A stretch of 64,000 bases of DNA from AP-15 sp963818695 (GCA_963818695.1 CAWFTG010000001.1:434001-498000), one strand, 5' to 3'. Counted from the stretch's first letter, positions 37,069 to 46,881 are shown. A program made the numbers and translations. Notes: generated from the sequence alone by a model not told the origin.

Positions 37069-38478
37069 ATGACGATCCAAATCAGCAATTTGATACTAAA
37101 TAATAACGCACCTAAAGCGACTATTATCGGCGTGTTGGCCGCTTATGACGCCTCGGGGACCATAATACCTTGCACTTTCACAGTGACGAAAAATTCCGCC
37201 GGCTTTTTCGCTATCTCCGGGAACAACCTGGTTACGGCATTTAGCGGGTCGATTTCGCCCGGCACTTACTCCGTGCGGGTTCGCGCACTCGCGCCACGGC
37301 CATTTCAGCGCCAGCGCAGTATTTAACATCAGTGTCGTAGTAGCAGCAGCGCCGCCGCCAGCACGCGCCACCGGCCACCTCCGGCACCGCCACCTCCGGC
37401 ACCGCCACCTCCGGCACCGCCACCTCCGGCAGCCACCGCCACCCGGCACCGCCACCTCCACCGGTACCGCCACCGCCGGCACCGCCACCGCCGGCACCGC
37501 CACCCCCCGGCACCGCCACCGCCGCCGCCACCGCCACCGCCGACCATTGCGGTCAACGGTTTAGCAAGCGGCGCGATAGTGGCGCCTAATACAGCTATGT
37601 CTATAATTGTTGCTGGCGGGCCGGGAGAGCGAACGGATTGGGTAGGTATCGCGACACCAAATCAGCCGCAGAATACCGAAACCGAATACGCCTATCTCGT
37701 AACTGGCACGACGCAACGGCCGCCGGTTGGCACTCCGGGCGTCACCTCTGCAACCCTATCGTTGCTTGCGCCGAGCGCTACCGGTAATTACGAAGCTCGG
37801 TTTTACGCCGACAACGGTACGACAACGGCCACGTTGATCGCCACAGCGCCGTTCGTCGTTCAAGTGACGACACCGACCATCACGGTAAACGGCTTAGGAA
37901 GCGGCGCAGTCGTTCAGCCGAACTCAACCCTTTCGATAGCCGTTGCTGGTGGGCGCGTATCCCGAACTGATAGGCCCGAATCGAACGCTCGCCAATCGGA
38001 TGAACACCGAAACCGTTTATGCTTATCTTGTAACCGGCACGGCGCAGCGGCCGCCCGTTGGTACTCAAGGTGTTTCTTCGGCAGTCCTGTCTCTTCCGCG
38101 CCGAGCAGCAATGGGAATTACGAAGCTCGGTTTTACGCCGACAACGGTACGACAACAGCCACGTTGATCGCCACAGCTCCGTTCGTGGTGAACAGCGAAG
38201 TCGCAGCCACGCCCACTGCGATCACGCTATCTCCGGCCAGCGCCACAATACCCGATAATGCACCCGCCGGGACGGTGATCGCGACTGCCAATGTGACGAT
38301 GTCCGACGGCTCTCAATTCACAGGAACATTGACGACGAGCAACACCAGTTTCTTTGCTATATCGGGGCTTAATATCGTCACCGCGCAAGCGCTTACATCG
38401 GCGAACGACGGCACCCAGTCGACCGTGATAACTGCAGTTCAGGGCAGCCAAGCATTGTCTAAGGAGTTCTCAGTATGA
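37069..38478 (+). pseudogene. Secreted repeat/adhesin-like protein with several frameshifts
   Basis: Pieces in order: a cadherin-like module from ATG 37069 (IPCTFTVTKNSAGFFAISGN, NLVTAFSGSISPGTYSVRVR); a frameshift near 37285 restoring HFSASAVFNISVVVAAAPPP; a Pro/Gly-rich low-complexity linker with a second shift; two copies of an 80-90-residue domain ending ARFYADNGTTTATLIATAPF (37540-37865 and 37870-38195); and a last domain from PASATIPDNAPAGTVIATAN. The second copy needs a pair of compensating shifts near 37950 and 38095 (VYAYLVTGTAQRPPVGTQGV appears in frame 2). The last frame overlaps the next gene by 4 bases. It is probably a cell-surface protein; no signal peptide is visible. Confidence 0.6.
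37370..37540. repeat. CCACCGGCA/CCGCCA low-complexity tract
   Basis: A run of CACCTCCGGCACCGC units becomes CCGCCACCGCCGGCACC units. It codes for Pro-rich linker in one frame and poly-Gly in the opposite strand. It is prone to slippage and is where one of the frameshifts of the repeat protein must lie. Confidence 0.85.
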
Positions 38479-39473
38479 TCAAGAGGCTATTTTTCACGGC
38501 CGCGTTGCTGGCGCCAAGTCTCGCCTATGCCGGCAACCCCAGCGCAAATTTGTCGGTGCAAATTCAGGCTGCGACGCAAGTCGTTCCGGCCGGGGCGCAG
38601 GCCGCCGGGTACACGACCCTGGCTTTCCACAGCGATTTTACACAGCCGTTCTACACCAACTTGTCGAACTGGCTCGACTGTGCCGGCGCGACCAGTCCGC
38701 AATGGTGGATCGCCGGCGGCAACGGCCACTCCCCGCCGCCCTGCGCTCGCATCAGCATGATCAGCGACGGTGGGGTGCAGGTCATGGACATGAGTTTCAC
38801 TGCCGCCGACGCCGCCGATCTCGCGACGGTGCTGACGCCGATAAACATCCTTGCTGGCGGATACACCCAAGGGGTGGACTTCCCCAACGGGGCCTATTGG
38901 CAAGTTACGTTCCGCGTATTGCCGAGCGGTCTCAACAATAATCCCGCCGGAAATCTGATCGCGGCGTGGTGGACGTGGAGCGACACGGGGCAGACGGCGT
39001 CGACTGCATTCCAGGAGCGGGACTTTCCTGAAATCTACACAACCGGCTGCTGCCATAACGACGTCATCATTCATGAGTGGTGGGCACCGTCGGGGCAGAA
39101 CCAAGTATTGCTGGCGGGACTTGGAGCGCCTGAATATCCACTCGATCCGACGGTCTATCACACCTTTGCGGCGCGCGTGACGCAGGACGGCAGCACCGAC
39201 CTCGCGCTATGCTTCTATATCGACAATGCGCTGCAGAACTGTGGCGACATGATCAGCGCCGGCAACAGTGGCGCGACAGCGATCACGTCGTCACAGCTCA
39301 ACCAGCGCAATTATCCCGCACTGCAGCTCGGTCCGCTAAATTCAACGCCGGTTGCAGAGACAATGGACCTGCTGGTCAAGGATGTGCAGATATGGACGTG
39401 CGCTGGTTGGCAAGGCCCGCTCAACCAGCCGGGGCACCCGTGTAACGGGCCGGTGCTGACCAGCGCACCATAG
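38475..39473 (+). CDS. Secreted GH16-like glycanase
   Basis: 332 aa, ATG overlapping the previous stop (ATGA). Residues 1-19 form a Sec signal peptide ending AYA-G. The mature part has the concanavalin-A-like jelly-roll layout, and ERDFPEIY places E181, D183 and E186 in the ExDxxE catalytic pattern of GH16 laminarinase-type enzymes (nucleophile and acid/base Glu with the intervening Asp). WWTWSDTGQ and the C-terminal ETMDLLVKDVQIWTC strands fit the fold. Cysteines at the start and end may form disulfides. In an export cluster such an enzyme could trim or release the polymer. No alignment was possible here. Confidence 0.65.
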   Translation: MIKRLFFTAALLAPSLAYAGNPSANLSVQIQAATQVVPAGAQAAGYTTLAFHSDFTQPFYTNLSNWLDCAGATSPQWWIAGGNGHSPPPCARISMISDGGVQVMDMSFTAADAADLATVLTPINILAGGYTQGVDFPNGAYWQVTFRVLPSGLNNNPAGNLIAAWWTWSDTGQTASTAFQERDFPEIYTTGCCHNDVIIHEWWAPSGQNQVLLAGLGAPEYPLDPTVYHTFAARVTQDGSTDLALCFYIDNALQNCGDMISAGNSGATAITSSQLNQRNYPALQLGPLNSTPVAETMDLLVKDVQIWTCAGWQGPLNQPGHPCNGPVLTSAP

Positions 39474-40151
39474 ACTTGGGCGCGCTGGCGGCCTTGGCTT
39501 GGTGCAATTTCTCACTTTGCAAGGGCACGATTTTGCGAAATATGGGATCATGTTTATGAGTACCATCCCATGACTGCGCCTTTCTTAAGATGTTCACCAA
39601 TGCTTGTAAGCGGTGCGCTAGACCACCATCGGCTTCGTCGTTCCGATTTGGCCCTTTTGGTCGCAAGCCTTGGCCTGCAACCGGTCGCAAGGCGTTGGCG
39701 TGGCTGGAACCAAGATGCCTGAATCCGCGCGAATCCGCGAATCCATATTTATGGCGCCCCGCGGACGGCGCGCGTATGGGCTCCTGTCGGGTGCGCCGGG
39801 TACGCCAATTGGGCAGAACTCAGCCCTGGTCCTCACCGGCTCCCTTTTCTCGCGTGGCAAGACCATAGAACCCAACGAGCGCGGGTAAGTCCGGTTCAGC
39901 CCTGACGGGATAAATCTCACATCCCCCACAAATTCGCGCGGCGCCGCATCGGCGCCGAGTGCTTCATTGGCGGTTTCGGCCGTTTCGACAGCATGCCTGC
40001 CGATCGCCGCAGCGATACTCAATTCCCGTGCATCGCCCTTTTAGCTTTTCACCCGGGCAGAAACTCGCTGTAACGAAGAAAGCAACACCGATCGTCTTAA
40101 CCCTGAAGAGACCTCTAGATACGTTACGGACCGCTTGCCGCGAGATGATTT
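39474..40151. other. Intergenic region, nothing recognised
   Basis: 678 bases. Several short frames occur on both strands but none resembles a known protein. A short direct repeat of CGCGAATC appears near 39725. It separates the GH16-like gene from the truncated permease. Confidence 0.35.
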
Positions 40152-40454
40152 ATGACTGAAACGATTATTATCGAACCGGGCCGGCTCGAGCGCAACTATT
40201 GGCTCGATCTTTGGCGATACCGCGAGTTGTTCCGGGTGCTCGCGTGGCGTGACCTGGCGGTGTGCTACAAGCAGACGGTGATCGGCGTCGCTTGGTCGGT
40301 GATCCGGCCGCTGCTGACCGTGCTTGTCTTTACGGTCGTCTTTGGCCGCATTGCGAAGCTGCTGTCAGACGGGAGGTCTTACGCATTGACGAAGGGACCA
40401 AGGACGGACTCACAGCTTCGGGCGACACCCACCTATGCCAACGCACTCAGCTAA
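40152..40454 (+). pseudogene. Wzm-like ABC-2 permease, truncated after about 80 residues
   Basis: The first 80 residues are a clear polysaccharide exporter permease: NYWLDLWRYRELFRVLAWRD, LAVCYKQTVIGVAWSVIRPL and LTVLVFTVVFGRIAKLLSDG. Similarity ends near SYAL (about 40388); the remaining 20 residues to the stop are unrelated. Five of the six membrane segments are missing. A MITE-like element lies 140 bases further on. It would be the partner of a Wzt-type ATPase such as that at 8043. Confidence 0.8.
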
Positions 40455-40596
40455 ACGTGGATTTTGTCCACCGAAAGGTACAGCTTGTTGCGACGGACCG
40501 GTGTCACCCCGGTGAATCGGCTGGTGATCGAGGAAGTCCGGACCTTGCCGATGTCCGCGTTCGAGCGGAAGCGCCCTTGACCGCCGACGGCAACTA

Positions 40597-40748
40597 GCAG
40601 GGTGCGGAAAAAGTTGCGATTTCGCGAAAACAGACATGAAACAGGCTCCGGGCCGGAATTCCGATCACGCCAAATCAACGGGTTACGGACAAGCCGTGAT
40701 CCGTGACTGGCAGCGAAACGACGGTCGCCCGACTTTTTCCGCACCCTG
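40597..40748. mobile_element. MITE-like element, 152 bp, with CTAG target duplication
   Basis: CAGGGTGCGGAAAAAGT (40597-40613) and its exact complement (40732-40748) are 17-bp terminal inverted repeats. Each is bordered by CTAG (40593-40596 and 40749-40752), so the perfect inverted match is 21 bases including the presumed 4-bp target duplication. The 118-base interior has no ORF. The structure is that of a non-autonomous derivative of a DDE-transposase IS. I do not see a full parent copy in the window. Confidence 0.75.
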
Positions 40749-40752
40749 CTAG

Positions 40753-41495
40753 TCGGCGGGCGCGTCGACGCGTAACCGTTGTTCGATGTGATCGAGGCGG
40801 CGCGTGTGATCGTCAATCGCGGCGCTGCTCGGCCGCCCGTTCCACCATCGGTTCAACGCCTGATTGTCCGTCCCGCCCGCCCCCTTATGAGATTTTTTCT
40901 CGGTGAGAAATTATGAATTTCTATCCGTAAGAGATAATGGCCTAAGCGCGTCGAATTGCGCCGGCCTGTCTGGTGAATATGGCAGGGACGCCACGCAATT
41001 ACCCTAATCGCATTATACCCTCGTGGCCATTCGAGCCCGTCAGCCGTGCAACATTACGATCGAAGAAGTTGCGGATGCCTGATCTCGACCAGATAAAACA
41101 GGGGGAACCGGGAGCGAGGGACCGGCACGGGCGGCCGCCAAGGGCGGATCCCCCGGCCCGCGCGCCGGCTGGCGCAGGAAATCCGCGCTTCGTCCTTGCT
41201 TTGACGGGGAGGGCGGCTCCGGGTCGGGCTGGCTCAACAAGCAGTGAGCGAGAATTTGCTGCTGATTCGCTGCAGATGCAGCAACATGAAATAATAAACT
41301 CAATCATGGATTGTGCGCAGTCACGCAACCGGGAGAACAGCAGTCGTGGAGACGATCGGCGGTGCGTCAACCCCAACGCGAGCAGACCGTGCCCTGTCCA
41401 TGAAAGCCGCCTAATCAGGAACGAACTCGGCCCGGCCCCGGTTTTCGCCTCATGGGGCGGAAAGCCGCTCGGCAAATCCGAAGGAGAACTTCCCG
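40753..41495. other. Intergenic region, nothing recognised
   Basis: About 740 bases between the MITE-like element and the dehydrogenase. An open frame runs through 40973-41575 but is rich in low-complexity Pro/Ala/Arg and has no family resemblance. The dehydrogenase promoter should lie here. Confidence 0.35.
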
Positions 41496-42665
41496 ATGAG
41501 AGCTCTGTGCTGGCACGGCAGAGAGGACATTCGGTGCGACCGCGTCCCGGACCCGGAGATCGAGCATCCGCGTGACGCGATTGTCAAGGTCACGAGCACC
41601 GCAATCTGCGGCTCCGACCTGCACCTCTATGACGGCTTCATGCCGGGCATGAAATCCGGCGATATCATGGGCCACGAGTTCATGGGCGAGGTGGTCGAGG
41701 TCGGTTCGGAGAACAAGAAGCTGAAGGTCGGCGACCGCGTCGTCGTGCCGTTCACGATCATCTGCGGCGAGTGCGACCAGTGCAGGCGCGGCAATTTCTC
41801 GGTCTGCGAGACCACTAACCGTAACAAGAATCTTGCTGACAAGGTCTTCGGGCACACCACTGCCGGGCTCTTCGGGTATACGCACCTGACGGGCGGCTAT
41901 CCGGGGGGTCAGGCCGAATATGTCCGAGTCCCTTACGCCGATGTCGGCCCGGTCAAGATCCCGAACGGGATCGATGACGAGAAGGTATTGTTCCTCAGCG
42001 ACATTTTCCCGACCGGCTGGCAGGCGGCGGTGCAGTGCGACATCGAGCCGACCGACACCGTGGCTATCTGGGGCGCCGGACCGGTCGGCCAGATGACGAT
42101 CCGCAGTGCCATCCTGCTCGGCGCGAAGCAGGTCATTGCGATCGACCGCCTGCCCGAGCGGCTCAGCATGGCGCGCGCCGGCGGCGCTATCACGATCGAT
42201 TTCGAAGAGGAGAGCGTCGTCGAGCGCCTGAACGACCTGACCGGCGGCAAGGGGCCGGAGAAATGCATCGATGCCGTCGGGCTAGAGGCGCACGCGACGG
42301 CGACGATCGACTCGATTTACGACCGCGCGAAACAGATGCTGATGCTGGAGACGGACAGGCCGCACGTGCTGAGGGAAATTTTTTATGTCTGCCGTCCTGC
42401 CGGCACGGTCTCGATGCCGGGCGTCTATGGCGGGCTGTTGGACAAAATCCCGATGGGGATGTTCATGAACAAGGGTCTGACCTTGCGCACCGGGCAGACG
42501 CATGTGAACCGCTGGACCGACGATCTGCTCCATCGCATCGAGGAGGGTCAGATCGACCCCTCATTCGTGATTACCCACAAAGTCAGCCTCGATGACGGTC
42601 CGCGTATGTACAAAACCTTCCGCGACAAGGAGGACGGCTGTGTCAAGGTAGTGCTCAAACCGTAA
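41496..42665 (+). CDS. Zn-dependent alcohol/formaldehyde dehydrogenase-like MDR protein
   Basis: 389 aa with AAGGAGAA 8 bases before ATG 41496. Catalytic Zn ligands C38 (AICGSDLH), H60 and E61 (MGHEFMGE) and structural Zn ligands C90, C93, C96 and C104 are all present. GAGPVG (193-198) is the NAD loop. The long insertion DKVFGHTTAGLFGYTHLTGG resembles glutathione-independent formaldehyde dehydrogenase-type members (FdhA-like). It oxidises an alcohol or aldehyde with NAD. A small membrane protein follows within 15 bases and is probably in the same operon. Confidence 0.82.
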   Translation: MRALCWHGREDIRCDRVPDPEIEHPRDAIVKVTSTAICGSDLHLYDGFMPGMKSGDIMGHEFMGEVVEVGSENKKLKVGDRVVVPFTIICGECDQCRRGNFSVCETTNRNKNLADKVFGHTTAGLFGYTHLTGGYPGGQAEYVRVPYADVGPVKIPNGIDDEKVLFLSDIFPTGWQAAVQCDIEPTDTVAIWGAGPVGQMTIRSAILLGAKQVIAIDRLPERLSMARAGGAITIDFEEESVVERLNDLTGGKGPEKCIDAVGLEAHATATIDSIYDRAKQMLMLETDRPHVLREIFYVCRPAGTVSMPGVYGGLLDKIPMGMFMNKGLTLRTGQTHVNRWTDDLLHRIEEGQIDPSFVITHKVSLDDGPRMYKTFRDKEDGCVKVVLKP

Positions 42666-42680
42666 AAGGGGGTGAACGTC

Positions 42681-43343
42681 ATGGGGTATCGACAGAACGG
42701 CCGGGCCAACGCCTCGCTATTGGCGCTGGCGCGCGGTCTCGGCTGGTTCAGTATCGGGCTCGGCCTCGTTGAGATGCTGGCGCCGAGGATGCTGACCGAG
42801 CAAATGGGAATGCAAGGTAAAGATGGTCTGCTGCGGTTTTACGGGGCCCGCGAGATGGCGGCGGGCATCGGCATATTGATGAGCGACAATCCGGGCCCGT
42901 GGGTCTGGGGCCGGGTGGCGGGCGATGCGCTCGATCTGGCGACCCTCGCCACCGGGCTCGATAAGCAAAATCCGCGCAAAGGAAATGTCGCCATTGCGCT
43001 CGCTGCAGTGGCGGGCGTCACCGCCCTCGACTGCATCAGTGCTCAGGCTCTCGGCAGCACAAGCCGGCCGGTGCCCGATTACAGCGATCGCCGCGGCATG
43101 CCGCGGCCGCCGGAAGAAATGCGCGGTGCCGCAAGAAAGGATTTCACCCCGCCGCGCGACATGCGCACTCCAGAGGCGCTGCAGCCGTTCACGAGCCAAC
43201 CGGCCTCGGAGCGCCCGCCCATGGGAGCACTCGCGAGCCTGATGTGCCGTGGCGAGAACCCTCCCGGCCGTCTCCGCCGGCCGCGAGGGTTCTCCGTCTG
43301 GAAGTCAACGGCGCGAGAAGTTGGGGGCCAAGACCATCAATGA
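42681..43343 (+). CDS. Small membrane protein, unknown function
   Basis: 220 aa from ATG 42681, with AGGGGGTG 7 bases upstream. Residues 10-115 contain four hydrophobic segments (ASLLALARGLGWFSIGLGLV; GAREMAAGIGILMSDNPGPW; VAIALAAVAGVTALDC). The last 80 residues are hydrophilic, Pro-rich and low-complexity and overlap the opposite-strand ureohydrolase end, so the true C-terminus may be shorter. It probably forms an operon with the dehydrogenase. The function is unknown to me. Confidence 0.6.
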   Translation: MGYRQNGRANASLLALARGLGWFSIGLGLVEMLAPRMLTEQMGMQGKDGLLRFYGAREMAAGIGILMSDNPGPWVWGRVAGDALDLATLATGLDKQNPRKGNVAIALAAVAGVTALDCISAQALGSTSRPVPDYSDRRGMPRPPEEMRGAARKDFTPPRDMRTPEALQPFTSQPASERPPMGALASLMCRGENPPGRLRRPRGFSVWKSTAREVGGQDHQ

Positions 43344-44357
43344 GAAGATTTCGAACAGCATTTGGGCGCCGACCATTGCGGTGTTGCTGGTCGGATCGTA
43401 TTGCGGCGCGACTTCGACCACATCGCCGCCGATGATATCGAGGCCTTTGAGGCCGCGCAGAATGGCCTGGGCCTCGCGGGGCGTCAGGCCGCCGGGTTCG
43501 GGTGTCCCGGTCCCGGGCGTGAAGGCCGGGTCGAGCCCGTCGACATCGAAGGAAATGTAGGTCGGGCCGCCGCCGACGATTTCGCGCGCCTTCGCGACAA
43601 CGGCATCGATCCCTATCCGGTCGACATCCTCGATGTGCAGCACGGTCATCCCCGAATCGTAGGAAAAACCCCAAAAGATCTCGGCCGGGCCGCGGATGCC
43701 GATCTGGATCGTGCGCTCGGGGTCGAGCACGCCGGCAAGCACCGCCTGGCGGAAGGGGCCGCCATGGTGAAATTTGGACCCGTCGATCTCCCCCATCGTG
43801 TCGCAATGCGCATCGATGTGGACGAGACCGACCGGCCGATTATGCCCCAATGCCTGCAGGATCGGATAGGTGATCGAGTGGTCGCCGCCGACTGACAGCG
43901 GCCGTACCCCGGCCGCCTGAATACGTCTGTAGAAGGCCTCGATATCCTCGATGCAGCTGTCGAGGCTGAACCGCGAGCGCATCGGTACATCGCCGATATC
44001 GGCCGCCTCGCGCTCGGCTCGCGGCACGACCCCGAGCAGGTGGTTGTAGGGGCCGATGCGCTCGACCTCGCGCACCGCGCGCGGGCCGAAGCGGGCGCCC
44101 GCTCGGTTAGTGACGCCTAGATCCATCGGCACGCCGACGAGCGCGATGTCGAGCCCGCCGAAATCCGGCAAATCCGGTGCTTCGGGGCGGCACGGCAAGT
44201 CCAGCAAGGTCGATATCCCGGCAAACGGCATCGCCCGCCGGTAGTTGCTGCCGAACACCAGTGACAGCGCCTTTCTGAACTCGGCCGGCGCGATTTCTGT
44301 TTCTTTGGCGCCTTCGTATTTGGCGCGCAGCACTTCAAGTTTCGTCTTGTCGAACAT
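43305..44357 (-). CDS. Agmatinase-family ureohydrolase
   Basis: 350 aa. The Mn-binding residues are all present: GGDHS (H160), HIDAHCDT (D182, H184, D186) and SFDVDGLDP (D271, D273). EPGGLTPREAQAIL completes the family pattern. Ureohydrolases release urea from agmatine, guanidinobutyrate or related guanidines. The substrate loop IDGSKFHHGGPFRQAV differs little from agmatinases, so SpeB-like activity is the best guess; guanidinobutyrase is an alternative. Its 3' end overlaps the plus-strand membrane-protein gene by 39 bases, tail to tail. Confidence 0.85.
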   Translation of the reverse strand: MFDKTKLEVLRAKYEGAKETEIAPAEFRKALSLVFGSNYRRAMPFAGISTLLDLPCRPEAPDLPDFGGLDIALVGVPMDLGVTNRAGARFGPRAVREVERIGPYNHLLGVVPRAEREAADIGDVPMRSRFSLDSCIEDIEAFYRRIQAAGVRPLSVGGDHSITYPILQALGHNRPVGLVHIDAHCDTMGEIDGSKFHHGGPFRQAVLAGVLDPERTIQIGIRGPAEIFWGFSYDSGMTVLHIEDVDRIGIDAVVAKAREIVGGGPTYISFDVDGLDPAFTPGTGTPEPGGLTPREAQAILRGLKGLDIIGGDVVEVAPQYDPTSNTAMVGAQMLFEIFSLMVLAPNFSRR

Positions 44358-44492
44358 CGTGAGCTGAACCCTCAGGTATCCGATCTATACTGCGGCATCG
44401 CCGGTCGGAGTTGATCATGTCGCCGCCGTCGAAACCTGACTCTCGTCCTTTCAATGCGTTGCGCCCGCCGACACCGCGAGGGCTAGTTTCTG

Positions 44493-44916
44493 CTACCAAT
44501 CATCCAGACCGATCAGGCGGCGACCGAGTTCCGTCAGAGCAGCAGGCGGCCACGGCTCGACAAGGTCATAACCCCAGCGATTCCTCCACCACGGAAGACA
44601 CCCCCCGTGCGCCACGACTTCGATGTGGGTCCGCCGGATCGCTTCGTCCACTGGCAACGCCCCCCGTTGCAGCGCCTTCGGGGTCGAGGTCGGTGGCAAC
44701 CGGCGTCCACGTATAGTGATGCCAATCGGTGTTCGACGGCATGCCTGGCCCGAAATACATTCCCACTCCCGTTAGGTTTTTAGTCGCCAGGGTGCCGTTG
44801 TCCTGGATCGAGAGCGAGGTCAGCATGAACACGTTCGCAGCTCCGCGCCATCGGTAGGGCCAAAAGAGGCGCGACGGGTGAATCCACCTGCCATGAGCAA
44901 GACTGTGATATCCCAT
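44493..44916 (-). pseudogene. Conserved-looking unknown protein, probably frameshifted
   Basis: The frame from ATG 44916 (MGYHSLAHGRWIHPSRLFWP) continues through AANVFMLTSLSIQDNGTLAT and MYFGPGMPSNTDWHHYTW to PVATDLDP (about 44685). It then becomes low complexity, while a second frame carries ALPVDEAIRRTHIEVVAHGG and GYDLVEPWPPAALTELGRRL to a stop at 44493. A single shift near 44680 would join them into about 140 residues. GGGAGGA lies 11 bases upstream of the start. I do not recognise the family. Confidence 0.4.
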
Positions 44917-45067
44917 TTCATGACGGTCCTCCCTGGGCAGGTCTGCCGGGGCGACCGACATTACTCTGCCATCATCGTCCCCGGCAAACGACTACTTTGA
45001 GCTGCAGCCGTTCGCCGACAGTACCTGGATTTCAGACGGCAGGTGGGATTTCTGCAGCTCGCAGCGG

Positions 45068-45892
45068 CTAGGTTTTGATGAATGCCAACAGGTCGGAATT
45101 GATCGTTTCGGCTTCGGTGGTAGGCATGCCGTGCGGGAAGCCCTTATAGGTTTTCAGGGTTCCGTTCCTTAAGAGCTTAGCGGAGTGCGGCCCGGAGGCG
45201 ACATAGGGCACGATCTGGTCGTCGTCGCCATGCATGACCAACACCGGGACGGTGATCTTCTTCAGGTCTTCGGTGAAATCGGTTTGGGAGAAGGCGACGA
45301 TCCCGTCATAATGCGCCTTGGCGCCGCCCATCATGCCTTGGCGCCACCAATTCTGGATGACCGCCTCCGAGACTTTCGCGCCAGGCCGGTTGTAGCCGTA
45401 GAAAGGCCCTGCCGCGATATCGCGATAGAATTGCGAACGATTGGCGGCGAGTTGCGCCTGTAGTTCATCGAACACCTCCTTGGGAAGACCCTGCGGATTG
45501 GCCGCCGTCTTCAACATAAGCGGCGGCACCGCGCTGATCAGCGCCGCCTTGGCCGCCCGGCTTTCGCCATGCCGCGCCAGATAGCGCGCCACCTCGCCGC
45601 CGCCGGTGGAATGGCCGACATGGACGGCGTTTTTCAGGTCGAGATGCGCCGTCAGCACCGCGAGATCGTCGGCATAATGGTCCATATCGTGGCCGTCCGC
45701 GGTCTGGGTCGAGCGGCCATGGCCGCGGCGGTCATGGGCGATAACGCGATAGCCGTGATGCAGAAAGAACAGCATCTGCGCGTCCCAATCATCGGCCGAC
45801 AGCGGCCAGCCGTGGCTCAACACGATCGGCTGGCCCGAACCCCAGTCCTTGTAGAAGATCTCGACGCCGTCCTTGGTGACGATGGTGGGCAT
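45068..45892 (-). CDS. Alpha/beta hydrolase (non-haem chloroperoxidase-like)
   Basis: 274 aa from ATG 45892 with AGGAG 6 bases upstream; the frame extends 20 codons further without support. The nucleophile elbow is GHSTGG (S95), the oxyanion region SHGWPLSADDW, the acid D in VLVMHGDDDQIVPY and the His in KGFPHGMP. These residues and the spacing fit cofactor-free haloperoxidase/esterase family members. The true substrate is unknown. Confidence 0.85.
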   Translation of the reverse strand: MPTIVTKDGVEIFYKDWGSGQPIVLSHGWPLSADDWDAQMLFFLHHGYRVIAHDRRGHGRSTQTADGHDMDHYADDLAVLTAHLDLKNAVHVGHSTGGGEVARYLARHGESRAAKAALISAVPPLMLKTAANPQGLPKEVFDELQAQLAANRSQFYRDIAAGPFYGYNRPGAKVSEAVIQNWWRQGMMGGAKAHYDGIVAFSQTDFTEDLKKITVPVLVMHGDDDQIVPYVASGPHSAKLLRNGTLKTYKGFPHGMPTTEAETINSDLLAFIKT

Positions 45893-46019
45893 GTGAACTC
45901 CTGTGAAAGGGCTGCTGCCGTTCCGATTAGAGCACATCCAAGCTGTCGCCACCGATCACATTCGACGACGTAGAGCGCGTCTCAAACGCTCAGGCTATTC
46001 GCGATTTCCGCGCCGATTC

Positions 46020-46881
46020 CTAGTGCCCGTTCAGTACATCCGAATGGGCGCGCGCGAACTCGCCAACGCTCATCGGCTTCCGACCCGTCAGCCTTTCGAC
46101 ATTATTGTTCATTCCCGACATTACGCCATGCTGGTAGGCGTCCATGGCGCCCCGGAAATGCTGGACCATGTACGCCGAAACCCCCATTGCCTCCGCAGAT
46201 TTGCAATATTCGTCGATCGGGACGTTCTGGAAGACGATTTGGCGTCCCAGAGCCTCGCTGAGGTCAGACGCCATTTGCTCGTGGTCCATTTCCACTGGCC
46301 CGAAGAGCGGGTAGGTTTCGCCCTTATGTTCACTCGGATTTTGCAGGATTGCAGCGATTACCCGCCCCTGGTCTGCCGCCGCGATCGGCGCATGTCGCCC
46401 CTTGCCGACAGGCAGCCTGAGGATGCCTCTTTCAACAAAGAGCGGGAGCTGAAACGGGTAGAGCAGCCATTCAAGAGAGTATGTCGGTCGCAGGTGCGTA
46501 ACTGCAAGACCCGACCAATTGAGGACCTGCTCGGCGATATAGGTCTCTTTGCACGAATTACTTTTCGAATTGCGATCAGCCGATCGCGGAGACGCCCGCT
46601 TCCTTCGCTGCCTGCGCGAAATTGACGGTCGCATCGATAAGCCGGGGTTGGACCGGGTAGACCAGATACGCCGCATCGACGCCTTCCATGGCCGCACGGA
46701 TTGTATCGATATCGTGGAGATCGCCGACCACGACTTCGGCACCCAGCTTTTCCAACACCGCCGATCGATCGTCTTTGCCGTGCACCATGGCGCGGACAGT
46801 AAGCCCAAGCGCGATTGCTTCCTTAACGGCAGCACTACCGGTGTCTCCGGTTGCACCCGTGATCAATACTTTGTGGTTCAT
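46020..46881 (-). pseudogene. NmrA-like NAD(P)-binding protein, frameshifted
   Basis: From ATG 46881 (MNHKVLITGATGDTGSAAVK) the N-terminal Rossmann domain (GxxGxxG) runs to EAGVSAIG and stops at 46576. The other frame continues ETYIAEQVLNWSGLAVTHLR and PTYSLEWLLYPFQLPLFVER to 46020. Relatives have about ten more residues (around 'NMSQISAR') at this junction, so a small deletion plus frameshift is likely. Intact relatives are NmrA/quinone-reductase-type redox sensors or reductases. Confidence 0.75.

Noticed and set aside
37096..37556. Long Gly/Ala-rich frames on the minus strand opposite the Pro-rich tract
   Set aside because: Pure low-complexity shadow of the CCGCCACC repeat, no start signal, and antisense to a recognisable surface-protein gene.
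40973..41575. 200-residue plus-strand open frame upstream of the dehydrogenase
   Set aside because: Arg/Pro/Ala-rich, no family resemblance, and it overlaps the dehydrogenase start, which has its own ribosome site.
43189..43806. 205-residue minus-strand frame overlapping the ureohydrolase
   Set aside because: Out-of-frame shadow of the agmatinase-like gene, Arg-rich, with no motifs.
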